Origin: Microcaldota archaeon
Lineage (GTDB): Archaea; Micrarchaeota; Micrarchaeia; Micrarchaeales; CABMGC01
DNA length: 28,225 nt
Direction: 5' to 3'
Assembly (NCBI GenBank): GCA_021845465.1
Contig: JAKBRL010000014.1
Span: 1 to 28,225 of the forward strand
Shown piece by piece: positions 16,151-22,680 of this stretch. The notes under the pieces were generated by a model that was not told the origin of the DNA, searched no databases, and saw only the letters and a list, made by a program, of their open reading frames with translations. A program made the position numbers and the translations under genes. Each line of letters opens with the position of its first letter. Within the stretch, counting starts at the first letter, position 1.

Positions 16151-17443
16151 TCATTTCCTTACTTTTTTCTTCTTTTCTGGCAGAAATTCTTTTAGAGTAT
16201 TCTTCGATAACAAGTCTTTTGTATCGGCATTTATGACATTGCCATCCAGGATAACATGTGTTATTTTGTTTATATTATTAATATCTGAACTGGCATCCCC
16301 AGATAGAAGTACCATATCTGCTTTACAGCCTTGCTTTATCTGCCCGATCTCATTTGTTCCTAGAACATTTGCGGCAACGCTTGTTGCGGTTTTCAAGGCC
16401 TCTGTTGGAGTTAGACCTGAGTCCACTAAAAGATTTAATTCCTGATGCAGAGAGAATCCTGGTGCAACGTACGGATTTCCTGTGTCACTACCTGCTATTA
16501 ATCTTACACCTCCATCATTTAGTTTTTTAACTAATTTTAGTATATTCTCAAAGGCCTTTTCTCTATTAATCTTGGTAAAATGTGTTTTGGGATTTTTCTT
16601 CTTGTAAGTCTTATCTAACGGAAATAAAATATTTAGATATTCGGAATATTCTGAAGACGGAAAAAGTTCCATCTTGCTTAGAATTAGAGTTGGACACACT
16701 GCAGTACTGCTTCCAGCTAGTACATCAATCATTTTCTTAACAGTTATTGAATTTATATCTATCTCCGCCCACCTCTTATAGATTTCTTCTGCTGAATCAT
16801 CCAATTTTCCATTTAATCCGTTTATCAACAACATTGCATGCTCCAACGTATCTATCCCCATAAGAACAGCATCTTCCTGACTTGTGGCTGATAGATCCCC
16901 TGCAACCTTAAGCCCTTCAGAATGAGCTTCTTTGATTATGGTTTTTAGTATCTCTGGTCGGATACTTTTGTAAGCTTTGACCCACTGAATACCTGAGTCC
17001 TTATAAACAGTTATTATTTCTTTGGCTTGTTTCTCATTTGTTACAATGAATGACATACCCCATATAGGCTTATCCCCATCAAGAAAGATGGATGAGAAGA
17101 TTCTTGGTTTGGGGTCTTTGGTCTGTTTGAAATTATAAATATTATTAACAAAATTTCCGACATCTCGGACAGTTGTTACGCCATTGTACACTGATAATTT
17201 ATTAAAATAGTCAAAAAGTCTTATACTCTTTTTATATAAGCCGCCCCACGCGTTTAGGTGCATATGCATATCAATTAATCCAGGTAACAGAAATTTTGTA
17301 TTGATTGTTTTACCTTTGAAATCTCCTCGTTTGCCTACTTTCGCTATAATGCCATTTGTTATTAATACAGATGCATCTTTAGTCAGAACATGTCCATCGA
17401 ACATCTTTTCTGAATTAATTACTATATTTTGCATATATACCAT
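16151..17443 (-). CDS. Amidohydrolase, imidazolonepropionase-like, with a substituted metal ligand
   Basis: The 430-residue protein has the amidohydrolase architecture: N-terminal beta domain (VLITNGIIAKVGKRGDF), GLIDMHMHLNAWGG with the metal-binding HxH (H60, H62), lysine candidates for carboxylation (K156 or K159 in WVKAYKS), LEHAMLL (H202) and AGSDTGNP (D320). It ends with the GQIKQGCKADMVLL strand that closes the beta domain. Such enzymes hydrolyse cyclic amides or X-Pro dipeptides. In the position normally held by the third histidine (VAGHL in relatives) this protein reads VAGDL (D183). This may change metal binding or substrate, or inactivate the site. Start could be M1 or M4. It lies directly downstream of tRNA-Thr on the same strand. 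Confidence 0.85.
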   Translation of the reverse strand: MVYMQNIVINSEKMFDGHVLTKDASVLITNGIIAKVGKRGDFKGKTINTKFLLPGLIDMHMHLNAWGGLYKKSIRLFDYFNKLSVYNGVTTVRDVGNFVNNIYNFKQTKDPKPRIFSSIFLDGDKPIWGMSFIVTNEKQAKEIITVYKDSGIQWVKAYKSIRPEILKTIIKEAHSEGLKVAGDLSATSQEDAVLMGIDTLEHAMLLINGLNGKLDDSAEEIYKRWAEIDINSITVKKMIDVLAGSSTAVCPTLILSKMELFPSSEYSEYLNILFPLDKTYKKKNPKTHFTKINREKAFENILKLVKKLNDGGVRLIAGSDTGNPYVAPGFSLHQELNLLVDSGLTPTEALKTATSVAANVLGTNEIGQIKQGCKADMVLLSGDASSDINNINKITHVILDGNVINADTKDLLSKNTLKEFLPEKKKKVRK

Positions 17444-17449
17444 TTCCTA

Positions 17450-17521
17450 AGCCTCCGGCGAGGATTGAACTCGCGGCCTCGTCCTTACCAAGGACGCGCT
17501 CTACCACTGAGCTACAGAGGC
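17450..17521 (-). tRNA. trnT: tRNA-Thr (anticodon GGU)
   Basis: Read leftward, the acceptor arms GCCTCTG and CGGAGGC pair, the D arm contains AGCTCAGTGGTAGAGC, and the anticodon stem-loop is CGTCC-TTGGTAA-GGACG with anticodon GGT. The T arm is CGCGAGTTCAATCCTCGCC, and the discriminator base is U, as usual for archaeal tRNA-Thr. There is no intron and no encoded CCA. Threonine is assigned from the anticodon. Confidence 0.93.
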
Positions 17522-17677
17522 ATTTTAATCAGTACAACATTTTTTGTATTAATACTTTGGAAGTATTATTACAAGATATGGATATATTTAGTATATTTTT
17601 AGGATTTAAATATTCATTGGGTATCCGATTTTCGCCTTTTTTAGGGTTAATTAAACATAAAAAGTGTGCTGAGGGAG

Positions 17678-17748
17678 AGATTTGAACTTCGGAATCCACT
17701 AGAGGTTTGAAAGCGTTTCCCAGCTGTTTCACGCCTATATACCTAGCC
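17678..17748. repeat. 71-bp direct repeat, copy A, at the 3' end of abiEii
   Basis: This sequence recurs at 19234-19304 with about five mismatches in 71. It ends inside the abiEii stop codon. Its left part, with the preceding bases GTGCTGAGGGAGAG, looks in reverse like the variable region, T loop (GTTCAAATC) and 3' acceptor of a tRNA. No complete cloverleaf can be drawn. Possible attachment site or scar of the AbiE cassette. Confidence 0.85.
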
Positions 17749-18545
17749 TATTTTTGTAGATTTTCAAGCTTTGCTAATAGGTCATTCTTCAACTCCTCCC
17801 AATTTTTAGGTCTGTTTGCGGCTGGAATAAATGGATTTGTAAGATTGCGCATTTTCATTGGGTTGCTTTTTTTGAGGTTGGAGGTTGTTTTCTGTAGAAA
17901 CAGATCTAGAGTCTCATCAACACCTTCAGATTCCAACATCAGTCCGATTGCGTTCTTAAGCACGCGCTTGGAGCACATCGGCAATGCCGTATGGACATCA
18001 TATAAGTCTTTGCCCTCCATGCGTGTTGCAAGCGCATTCATCTTGCGCGCGGTCAGATCTTCTATGGAGTACATCTTTATGCCGCTTATAGAAGATTGCG
18101 TGAATTCCGAGACTATCTGATTGCTCTCCAAGGGCTTTGCTGTGAGAAGCTTTTTTGGAGCTATATCGATTCTAACGTGATCCTTGGCTCCTAGTGGAGT
18201 TTTATAAACACAGTAAAACTGCATAGTAGTACTCACTTTGCGGAAATCCGTAATCTCGTACCCTTTAAGACTGTGTGCTAAATTTTTCGAAAATCCGATC
18301 AGCTTTTTACTTGCATCATTTATCACCAGGTCAAAATCTGCATCTTCTGAAAACCTCTGTGTTTTCTGCAGATACGCTTTGTTGAGCGCGGTACCACCCT
18401 TGAACACCAACGAGCCTGGAATTTGAGTCATGAGTGAGGATATTTGAGATAGTACTCCCATAAGGTGGAACTCTTTGAATACGAATTGGAGTGGAAGTCC
18501 ATAACGGATTGCAATTGTCCTGCATATTTCCAAATCTAATTCCAT
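17748..18545 (-). CDS. abiEii: AbiEii-type nucleotidyltransferase toxin
   Basis: AbiEii toxins are nucleotidyltransferases of the Pol-beta-like fold; members of the wider family block translation by adding nucleotides to tRNA. The family motifs are present: FKGGTALNKAY (KGGTAL, residues 49-54), RFSEDADFDL (64-73, with metal-binding acidic residues) and RMEGKDLYDVH in the C-terminal half. At 265 residues the length is normal and the catalytic residues look intact. Its ATG overlaps the 3' end of the antitoxin gene by ten bases, the usual coupling of AbiE pairs. The pair is bracketed by 71-bp repeats. A phage-defence (abortive infection) or element-stabilising role is inferred from the family. 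Confidence 0.9.
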   Translation of the reverse strand: MELDLEICRTIAIRYGLPLQFVFKEFHLMGVLSQISSLMTQIPGSLVFKGGTALNKAYLQKTQRFSEDADFDLVINDASKKLIGFSKNLAHSLKGYEITDFRKVSTTMQFYCVYKTPLGAKDHVRIDIAPKKLLTAKPLESNQIVSEFTQSSISGIKMYSIEDLTARKMNALATRMEGKDLYDVHTALPMCSKRVLKNAIGLMLESEGVDETLDLFLQKTTSNLKKSNPMKMRNLTNPFIPAANRPKNWEELKNDLLAKLENLQK

Positions 18546-19156
18546 GTTAATCGGCCTTTGCTTGTTACCGCTTTCTTAATTTTGTCAAACTTACTGCGCG
18601 TGCTTTTTGAAACGAAGCGTTTCACATATGAATCAAATTCTTTTAGCTCTTCTGTGCTTAATTCTGCAGTTCTGTAAGCCTCAATAAGCTTATCTTTTTC
18701 GATTGAATATCGCTCTAGATAAATACAGTCGAATAAGGTCTTCGCTCTGGTGGAAACCGTCAGATTATTGATATTCTCGAAACCTATAGCCTTCTCTTTC
18801 ATGGCAATAGCTCTGAATTCGTATGCGCCTATAACCTTAGATGTCGATTTGTGTGTTGTCACCACTGTTATAAGGAATGGGAGCTCAGTGATTAGCCTGT
18901 GAACATACAGAGCGCTTGAGAATCCAAGGTATCCGTCGTAGATGTGCTGTGCAGCCGTGAATGCATCTCTTATCGGATTTGATGAATATACACCGCGCTT
19001 AAGGCGGATAATTTTATCAGATTTGCTCAGTCTGCTCAGCGTCGTTTTCAACGTGTTGTCATCGCAGAATTGCAGGCTTTCTAGCGTTTCGAATGATGCA
19101 ATGCTTTCCGGTGAATTCTGGATTGCTTTTATGAGTCTTTCAGTTAAATTATCCAT
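18536..19156 (-). CDS. abiEi: AbiEi-type antitoxin/transcriptional repressor
   Basis: The 206-residue protein has an N-terminal winged-helix region (about 1-60, FETLESLQF...LKTTLSRLSKSDKIIRLKRGVYSS) and a C-terminal antitoxin domain (STRAKTLFDCIYLERYSIEKD). This is the AbiEi arrangement, in which the winged helix represses the operon and the C-terminal domain neutralises toxin activity (type IV TA). The gene precedes abiEii with a ten-base overlap. An inverted repeat at 19165-19183, just before the start, is a good operator candidate. The family assignment is firm from order, overlap and domain layout. Confidence 0.88.
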   Translation of the reverse strand: MDNLTERLIKAIQNSPESIASFETLESLQFCDDNTLKTTLSRLSKSDKIIRLKRGVYSSNPIRDAFTAAQHIYDGYLGFSSALYVHRLITELPFLITVVTTHKSTSKVIGAYEFRAIAMKEKAIGFENINNLTVSTRAKTLFDCIYLERYSIEKDKLIEAYRTAELSTEELKEFDSYVKRFVSKSTRSKFDKIKKAVTSKGRLTWN

Positions 19157-19164
19157 ACATAGAT

Positions 19165-19183
19165 AATAAACAATATGTTTATT
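19165..19183 (-). promoter_or_regulatory. Inverted repeat and promoter region of the abiE operon
   Basis: AATAAAC (19165-19171) and GTTTATT (19177-19183) form a perfect 7-bp inverted repeat around five A/T bases, 9-27 bases before the abiEi ATG. Read leftward, TTTAAATAAAC at its edge also resembles a TATA box. Repressor binding here would block TBP, which fits AbiEi autoregulation. Confidence 0.5.
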
Positions 19184-19233
19184 TAAAGTTTTCAGCTATT
19201 ATGCAGGCCCCATCTGGAATTTTATAGGAAGAA

Positions 19234-19304
19234 AGATTTGAACTTCAGAATCCGCTAGAGGTTTGAGAGTGTTTCCCAGCTGTTTCACGCCTATATTCCT
19301 AGCC
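19234..19304. repeat. 71-bp direct repeat, copy B, upstream of abiEi
   Basis: Second copy of the repeat at 17678-17748, same orientation, about 93% identical by eye. The conserved middle GTTTCCCAGCTGTTTCACGC is unchanged. Flanking bases differ completely, so the repeat ends are sharp. The two copies delimit a 1,556-base unit holding only the AbiE pair. Confidence 0.85.
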
Positions 19305-19424
19305 ATATTTCACACCGAAAACAACATAAAATTCTAAGCCCAAGCAGGTTCATCTGAACCATAGATTATTGCCGAGCAAGGTATATAAGCAGCTAGCGTT
19401 CAGATTTCCAGCAAATCTGAACCA

Positions 19425-20303
19425 TCAAAAATCTAATTGCATGATGTAACGGCAATTAGTTTCTCTGAGAGCAAAGAGGTCTAAGCCATTATTTATTTTG
19501 TCTATTGCATCTTTTTTCGCTCTGTTTATTTTGTCTTCTATTTTATTAAAATCATTATATTCTTTAGTTTTTTTAATCTGTAAGGTAATCTTTCCTATTT
19601 CATTCATACTCCCTTGAGCCATTCTATATATGTTTGGCCAATGGCCTTTATCTATGTCAAATAGAGTAAAGAACGTTGCTTGTAAAGCAACTTTATCACC
19701 TAAATTCGCAACCAATTTTTTGAATCCGTCGTGTGTTGTTACTTTATTGTATAACTCTTTGTATTTAAGAAAATGCGACTTCATACTTTTAGAATATATG
19801 TTGCGTAACTTGTTTGTAGCAGTAACAACTTCGGTGAGTCCGTGTTTCTTCAAATCTTCATATAATGCTTTATCCACTATTTTTGTGCCAGCATTCAGAT
19901 TTGGACCTATGAATAGTCTAAAATCCACTCCGCCTTCTGATTTATCCCATGGATGGATGGGAAGACTTAGGTAGTCTTCTACCTCTTTTGGTGTTATAAA
20001 TAACGTTTGCTCGCTTACAAATAAGTATCCACTATCAGAGCCAAGTTGTTCTATATTTAACTTTAGTGGAACTAGACATTTCTCTTTTATCTCATACAGA
20101 TGGTCTCTTATGTGCTTGTTTATCCTGCGTGTTCTTTCGATAAATAATGATAGGTCACTCGCTATTAATGTACCCAGTATTGTTGCGGCAGCACCAATTA
20201 TGCTTGAATTGTAAGCCTGTTTCAAAGATAAACAAACTAGCAACACCGTCAAGCCAATTATAATTGCAGTTAATATATAAACAATATGTATTATCTTTAT
20301 CAT
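19425..20303 (-). CDS. Unknown membrane-anchored protein with large cytoplasmic domain
   Basis: The 292-residue protein has two N-terminal membrane helices (about 5-27 and 32-52, split by a short KQAYNSS turn). A Lys/Glu-rich helical domain of about 240 residues follows (KKTKEYNDFNKIEDKINRAK near the end). I recognise no enzymatic motif. It is the last gene of a leftward run: its ATG is 18 bases after the stop of the four-helix membrane gene, which itself follows the Mrr-type nuclease by 32 bases. An N-terminal anchor with a helical soluble part is a layout seen in membrane effectors of defence systems, but that role is only inferred from neighbours. Confidence 0.7.
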   Translation of the reverse strand: MIKIIHIVYILTAIIIGLTVLLVCLSLKQAYNSSIIGAAATILGTLIASDLSLFIERTRRINKHIRDHLYEIKEKCLVPLKLNIEQLGSDSGYLFVSEQTLFITPKEVEDYLSLPIHPWDKSEGGVDFRLFIGPNLNAGTKIVDKALYEDLKKHGLTEVVTATNKLRNIYSKSMKSHFLKYKELYNKVTTHDGFKKLVANLGDKVALQATFFTLFDIDKGHWPNIYRMAQGSMNEIGKITLQIKKTKEYNDFNKIEDKINRAKKDAIDKINNGLDLFALRETNCRYIMQLDF

Positions 20304-20321
20304 CGAATCAATTTTAGTATA

Positions 20322-20789
20322 TCAAAACATTTTTGATACGTATTCTGTTATGTACTGGTAATATAACAACAATCCACCAGTACCAATAGCAAGAGACAAT
20401 GGATTGCTCAATTGCGTAATGAATAGCACAGCTATTGCGTATAATGGAAATGTCTTCACGAATCCCCTCTTAGACATTATATTATCTTGATCGCTGACTT
20501 TCTTCAAACCTAATGACTTATTCAGAAGCCACAGCAACCCTAAACTTATGAAATAGATTACAAAGAGCAAAATATCAGATAAGGTAGCAGATATATGCCA
20601 GATGATTGGTATTGCTATTGTAAGTGCAGCATTAACCACAGGAAGCATATATGCAATTAGGACATAGCTGACAGCGATTATTGGATGGCTCATACCTAAT
20701 GATTTGCCTGCCCGTATATTTTTAGCCGCGTCTCCATTATCTCTATCGTTCTCTGTTGATATAGTTGCATCCTCTGCCATACATATCAT
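20322..20789 (-). CDS. Unknown four-helix membrane protein
   Basis: The 155-residue product has a hydrophilic, charged N-terminus (1-33) and four hydrophobic helices (about 37-64, 69-90, 111-128 and 129-147). A basic loop (LNKSLGLKKVSDQDN) separates helices two and three. The first ATG gives MICMAEDAT; M4 is an alternative start. It lies between the Mrr-type nuclease and the two-helix protein on the same strand with short gaps, so the three are probably cotranscribed. No family is recognised. A pore-forming or signalling partner in a defence operon would fit its place. Confidence 0.65.
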   Translation of the reverse strand: MICMAEDATISTENDRDNGDAAKNIRAGKSLGMSHPIIAVSYVLIAYMLPVVNAALTIAIPIIWHISATLSDILLFVIYFISLGLLWLLNKSLGLKKVSDQDNIMSKRGFVKTFPLYAIAVLFITQLSNPLSLAIGTGGLLLYYQYITEYVSKMF

Positions 20790-20821
20790 AACATTTTAAC
20801 ATTTCGGCCATTTAATGGAAT

Positions 20822-21805
20822 CTAATCCGGCCAATATATTTTTGTGAGTGGTAAAAGTTGTCTAGTCTCATTGTCAAAATTCTCATAATTTTGTATTATT
20901 AAATCTACTAAATAATCAATATCCACCAACGTGATGGGAATATTAGAGCGTTGTGCTTCAAGTGTTGCATTTTTTGTGAATCCACCTGTGCTAACATACA
21001 TAGCCATATGTTCTGGTCGTATTCTGCCTATAAATGAACTCACTTCTTTTGTGTCCATTTGCCCCTCGCGGTGTTTTACTTCAGCAATTATTCTGGGTTT
21101 TTCCAAGCCTATTCCATCTTTTGAAGCAACTATATCCCTTCCCCCATCAGCCCCACGTTTTGATACCCGCGTTTTATATCCCAAAGCACGTAAAATTCCA
21201 GCAACCAGTTCTTGCATTTGTTCCCATGTTAGATTGCTTATTTTATCTTTGATTAATTCTCGTGATTTGTCTTCTGTATCTTCTTTTATATTCTCTAATT
21301 TCAACTGTTCTTCATTTACATTCATCGCGGGCTTTATGCCATCTAGTAAATTCAATAGTTCTGTCTTTGCTTCTTTATTTACTTCAAAAATTGTTGCTAT
21401 TGAGCCAAGCGAATTTTTTGTAGAAACTGATAGATTATCTCTTTGCACAGACCCTAACCATTTTACTTTTCTAATATGTTTATATTCTTCATTTGAGTTG
21501 TATTCATACTCACCTACTATTTCTCCTATCAAGTATTCCCGGCTTACTGGATTATACGTTATTACGTTGTCGCCAATTTTGAAATCTGACTTGAATCTGC
21601 TAATTTGCCCTGCATTCATATTTATTTTGCCTTGTTTCTGTTCGGGGTGCTTTTTCATTAATAATGCTTTTATATCATCTGAATTAGTAGTGTTTTTCAA
21701 ATCCCCCAGTTCCCAACCTATTGCAACTATATTTTTCTTTTTAAATTCTTCAAATAAGTATCCGCCTTCACCAGCTCGCACCATCCACATTGGCTTTTGC
21801 TCCAT
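20822..21805 (-). CDS. Mrr-type restriction endonuclease with N-terminal EVE/PUA-like domain
   Basis: The 327-residue protein has an N-terminal domain (about 1-140) starting WMVRAGEGGYLFEEF and NIVAIGWELG, typical of EVE/PUA-like modules that read modified bases. A charged linker follows (about 145-190), then a C-terminal Mrr catalytic domain (about 190-320). The PD-(D/E)xK site reads RGADGGRDIVAS (D220/D224) and AEVKHR (E242, K244), and MYVSTGGFTKNA follows as in Mrr proteins. Such fusions cut foreign DNA carrying modified bases (type IV-like restriction). No methyltransferase is adjacent, which supports modification-dependent cleavage. It heads a leftward operon with two membrane proteins. 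Catalytic residues look intact. Confidence 0.85.
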   Translation of the reverse strand: MEQKPMWMVRAGEGGYLFEEFKKKNIVAIGWELGDLKNTTNSDDIKALLMKKHPEQKQGKINMNAGQISRFKSDFKIGDNVITYNPVSREYLIGEIVGEYEYNSNEEYKHIRKVKWLGSVQRDNLSVSTKNSLGSIATIFEVNKEAKTELLNLLDGIKPAMNVNEEQLKLENIKEDTEDKSRELIKDKISNLTWEQMQELVAGILRALGYKTRVSKRGADGGRDIVASKDGIGLEKPRIIAEVKHREGQMDTKEVSSFIGRIRPEHMAMYVSTGGFTKNATLEAQRSNIPITLVDIDYLVDLIIQNYENFDNETRQLLPLTKIYWPD

Positions 21806-21857
21806 TTTATCAACCGATTAGATATTGTAGATTAGAAGCTTTAATGGTTTAGGAATT

Positions 21858-21937
21858 CCCCAACCCCTTGGGGTGGGGTTACAAATTGACTGATGGATAT
21901 GGCTTCCAATAATAATGCCCAAGGGCTTGCCCTGGGG
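21858..21937. other. Two G/C-rich perfect hairpins
   Basis: Hairpin one (21858-21878) has ACCCC/GGGGT around a TT loop, extended by CCCC/GGGG with one bulged A. Hairpin two (21918-21937) has AGGGC/GCCCT around TT, extended by CCC/GGG past one mismatch. Both are followed by GGTTA. They lie upstream of the Mrr gene start and could be terminators, ends of an insertion element, or part of an origin. They open a 604-base gene-free stretch (21806-22409). Confidence 0.7.
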
Positions 21938-21976
21938 TTATTTACTATTTAAATCCTTTAAGCCAAGGAGGTAACA

Positions 21977-22143
21977 CTAGCCTTTTAAAACCACCACTCT
22001 ATCGCCAATCCTACGGACTGTCTCACGAGGAGTCGTCCCAACGGACTTTAAGCTAGCAACCTAGCAAGCGGCTTGTTTTGGGTGGGAACAAAACAAACCT
22101 TAACGCCGCCATGTACTACAAAGTAGCCGCAGCAGCCGTAGCC
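21977..22143 (-). pseudogene. Possible remnant of a tnpB (IS200/IS605-type) 3' end
   Basis: Read leftward, one frame gives GYGCCGYFVVHGGVKVCFVP, which resembles the last zinc-ribbon half and following segment of TnpB (CGY-x-V-H-R-D-V-N). After a frame change it continues as SLKSVGTTPRETVRRIGD and VVVLKG, then stop, like a TnpB tail. Stops and a shift separate the pieces. The similarity is short and by eye, and the same bases form strong hairpins, so chance is a real alternative. Confidence 0.2.
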
Positions 22144-22179
22144 CGCCGTGTGACACCCAAAGGTGTCTTAAAGGCGGGC
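22013..22179 (+). ncRNA. Candidate structured RNA or structured origin: nested perfect stems
   Basis: Within 167 bases there are several perfect stems. GCTAG/CTAGC lies at 22052-22065. GCGGC/GCCGC (22068-22072, 22105-22109) encloses TTGTTTTG/CAAAACAA (22073-22080, 22089-22096). CTAC/GTAG lies at 22116-22126. GCCCGCC/GGCGGGC (22141-22147, 22173-22179) encloses GACACC/GGTGTC (22152-22157, 22162-22167) with a CAAA loop. ACGGACT also occurs twice (22013, 22041). No convincing gene covers it, and its G+C is well above the flanks. The strand is unknown, as the stems form on either. It could be a noncoding RNA, an omega-RNA-like relic of an IS200/IS605 element, or a replication or transfer origin. 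I do not recognise a known RNA family. Confidence 0.45.
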
Positions 22180-22201
22180 GGAGGCCACTATGCGGGAGCT
22201 T

Positions 22202-22344
22202 CTCTACATGAAGCTCTACATGAAACGCTAAAATATTGATGTGCAGTATTCCCTCGACAAAAATCCCTGTTTTTCAGGCTGTCGCCGAGACTTTTCTCTA
22301 CATGGATTGCCAAAGTCATGTAGAGGAATTTTGGCCATGTAGAG
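22202..22344. repeat. Five CTCTACATG repeats (three direct, two inverted)
   Basis: CTCTACATG occurs at 22202-22210, 22214-22222 and 22296-22304, and its complement CATGTAGAG at 22317-22325 and 22336-22344. The third and fourth form an inverted repeat with a 12-base spacer. The last copy ends 23 bases before the TATA box of the winged-helix/toxin operon. They may be operators for that regulator or iterons of a replication origin beside the hairpin region. Confidence 0.8.
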
Positions 22345-22367
22345 AGACCTCCAAATGTGTAGGAAGG

Positions 22368-22376
22368 CTTATATAT
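22368..22376 (+). promoter_or_regulatory. TATA-box promoter of the winged-helix/toxin pair
   Basis: CTTATATAT lies 34-42 bases ahead of the ATG at 22410. It decides the start: the open frame extends back to 22236 but would then contain this promoter and two of the operator-like repeats. Confidence 0.55.
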
Positions 22377-22409
22377 CTATTAGGGTATATACTTATTAGG
22401 TGTTACATA

Positions 22410-22676
22410 ATGCAAATCCAAAAGGACGTCGTCCATTATCCTACGCTTAAGACCATACTGGCTATAGAGGAGGTAGTGAAGAAGGCCAACAACCCCGTCA
22501 GCAGGAACCAGATATTGGCCAGATTGCAGACTGGTGTAATGCGCTCGACCCTGAACCTTGCGCTTGACTACATGGAGAAGCGTGGGATGGTGCTTGAGAC
22601 TAAGAAGGGTTTCATCTGGACATTCAACCCTAGCAAGAAGCTGGAGAAGGCCGAGCAGGAAGGCTTACCGATGTGA
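22410..22676 (+). CDS. Small winged-helix DNA-binding protein, probable antitoxin/regulator
   Basis: The 88-residue protein begins MQIQKDVVHYPTLKTILAIE and has a winged helix: helix pair with turn (NNPVSRNQILARL), recognition helix (MRSTLNLALDYMEKRGMV) and a wing hairpin (LETKKGFIWTFN). The ATG at 22410 is preferred because the TATA box is just upstream. The next gene, a RelE-like toxin, begins five bases after its stop, so the pair looks like a toxin-antitoxin operon in which this protein represses and possibly neutralises. The CTCTACATG repeats upstream are its likely targets. G+C is higher than in the core genes, consistent with a mobile origin. Confidence 0.75.
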   Translation: MQIQKDVVHYPTLKTILAIEEVVKKANNPVSRNQILARLQTGVMRSTLNLALDYMEKRGMVLETKKGFIWTFNPSKKLEKAEQEGLPM

Positions 22677-22680
22677 TGTT

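Noticed and set aside
17529..17732. 67-codon open frame on the minus strand beside tRNA-Thr
   Set aside because: It runs through the 71-bp repeat and the tRNA promoter region and resembles no protein; a shadow frame is more likely.
17678..19304. The 71-bp repeats as complete or split tRNA genes
   Set aside because: Only the T-loop-like part is recognisable; no anticodon stem pairs and no matching 5' acceptor strand is nearby.
22111..22239. 43-codon plus-strand frame (starts MYYKVAAAAVARRV)
   Set aside because: It lies across the strongest hairpin and the first CTCTACATG repeats and has no promoter or ribosome site; the structure explains the bases better.
21858..22344. CRISPR array
   Set aside because: The hairpins differ from one another and the nonamers are unevenly spaced in both orientations; no regular repeat-spacer pattern or cas gene is present.
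22236..22409. Upstream extension of the winged-helix protein
   Set aside because: It would include the TATA box and three repeats; the encoded residues are Cys/aromatic-rich and unlike the domain that follows.
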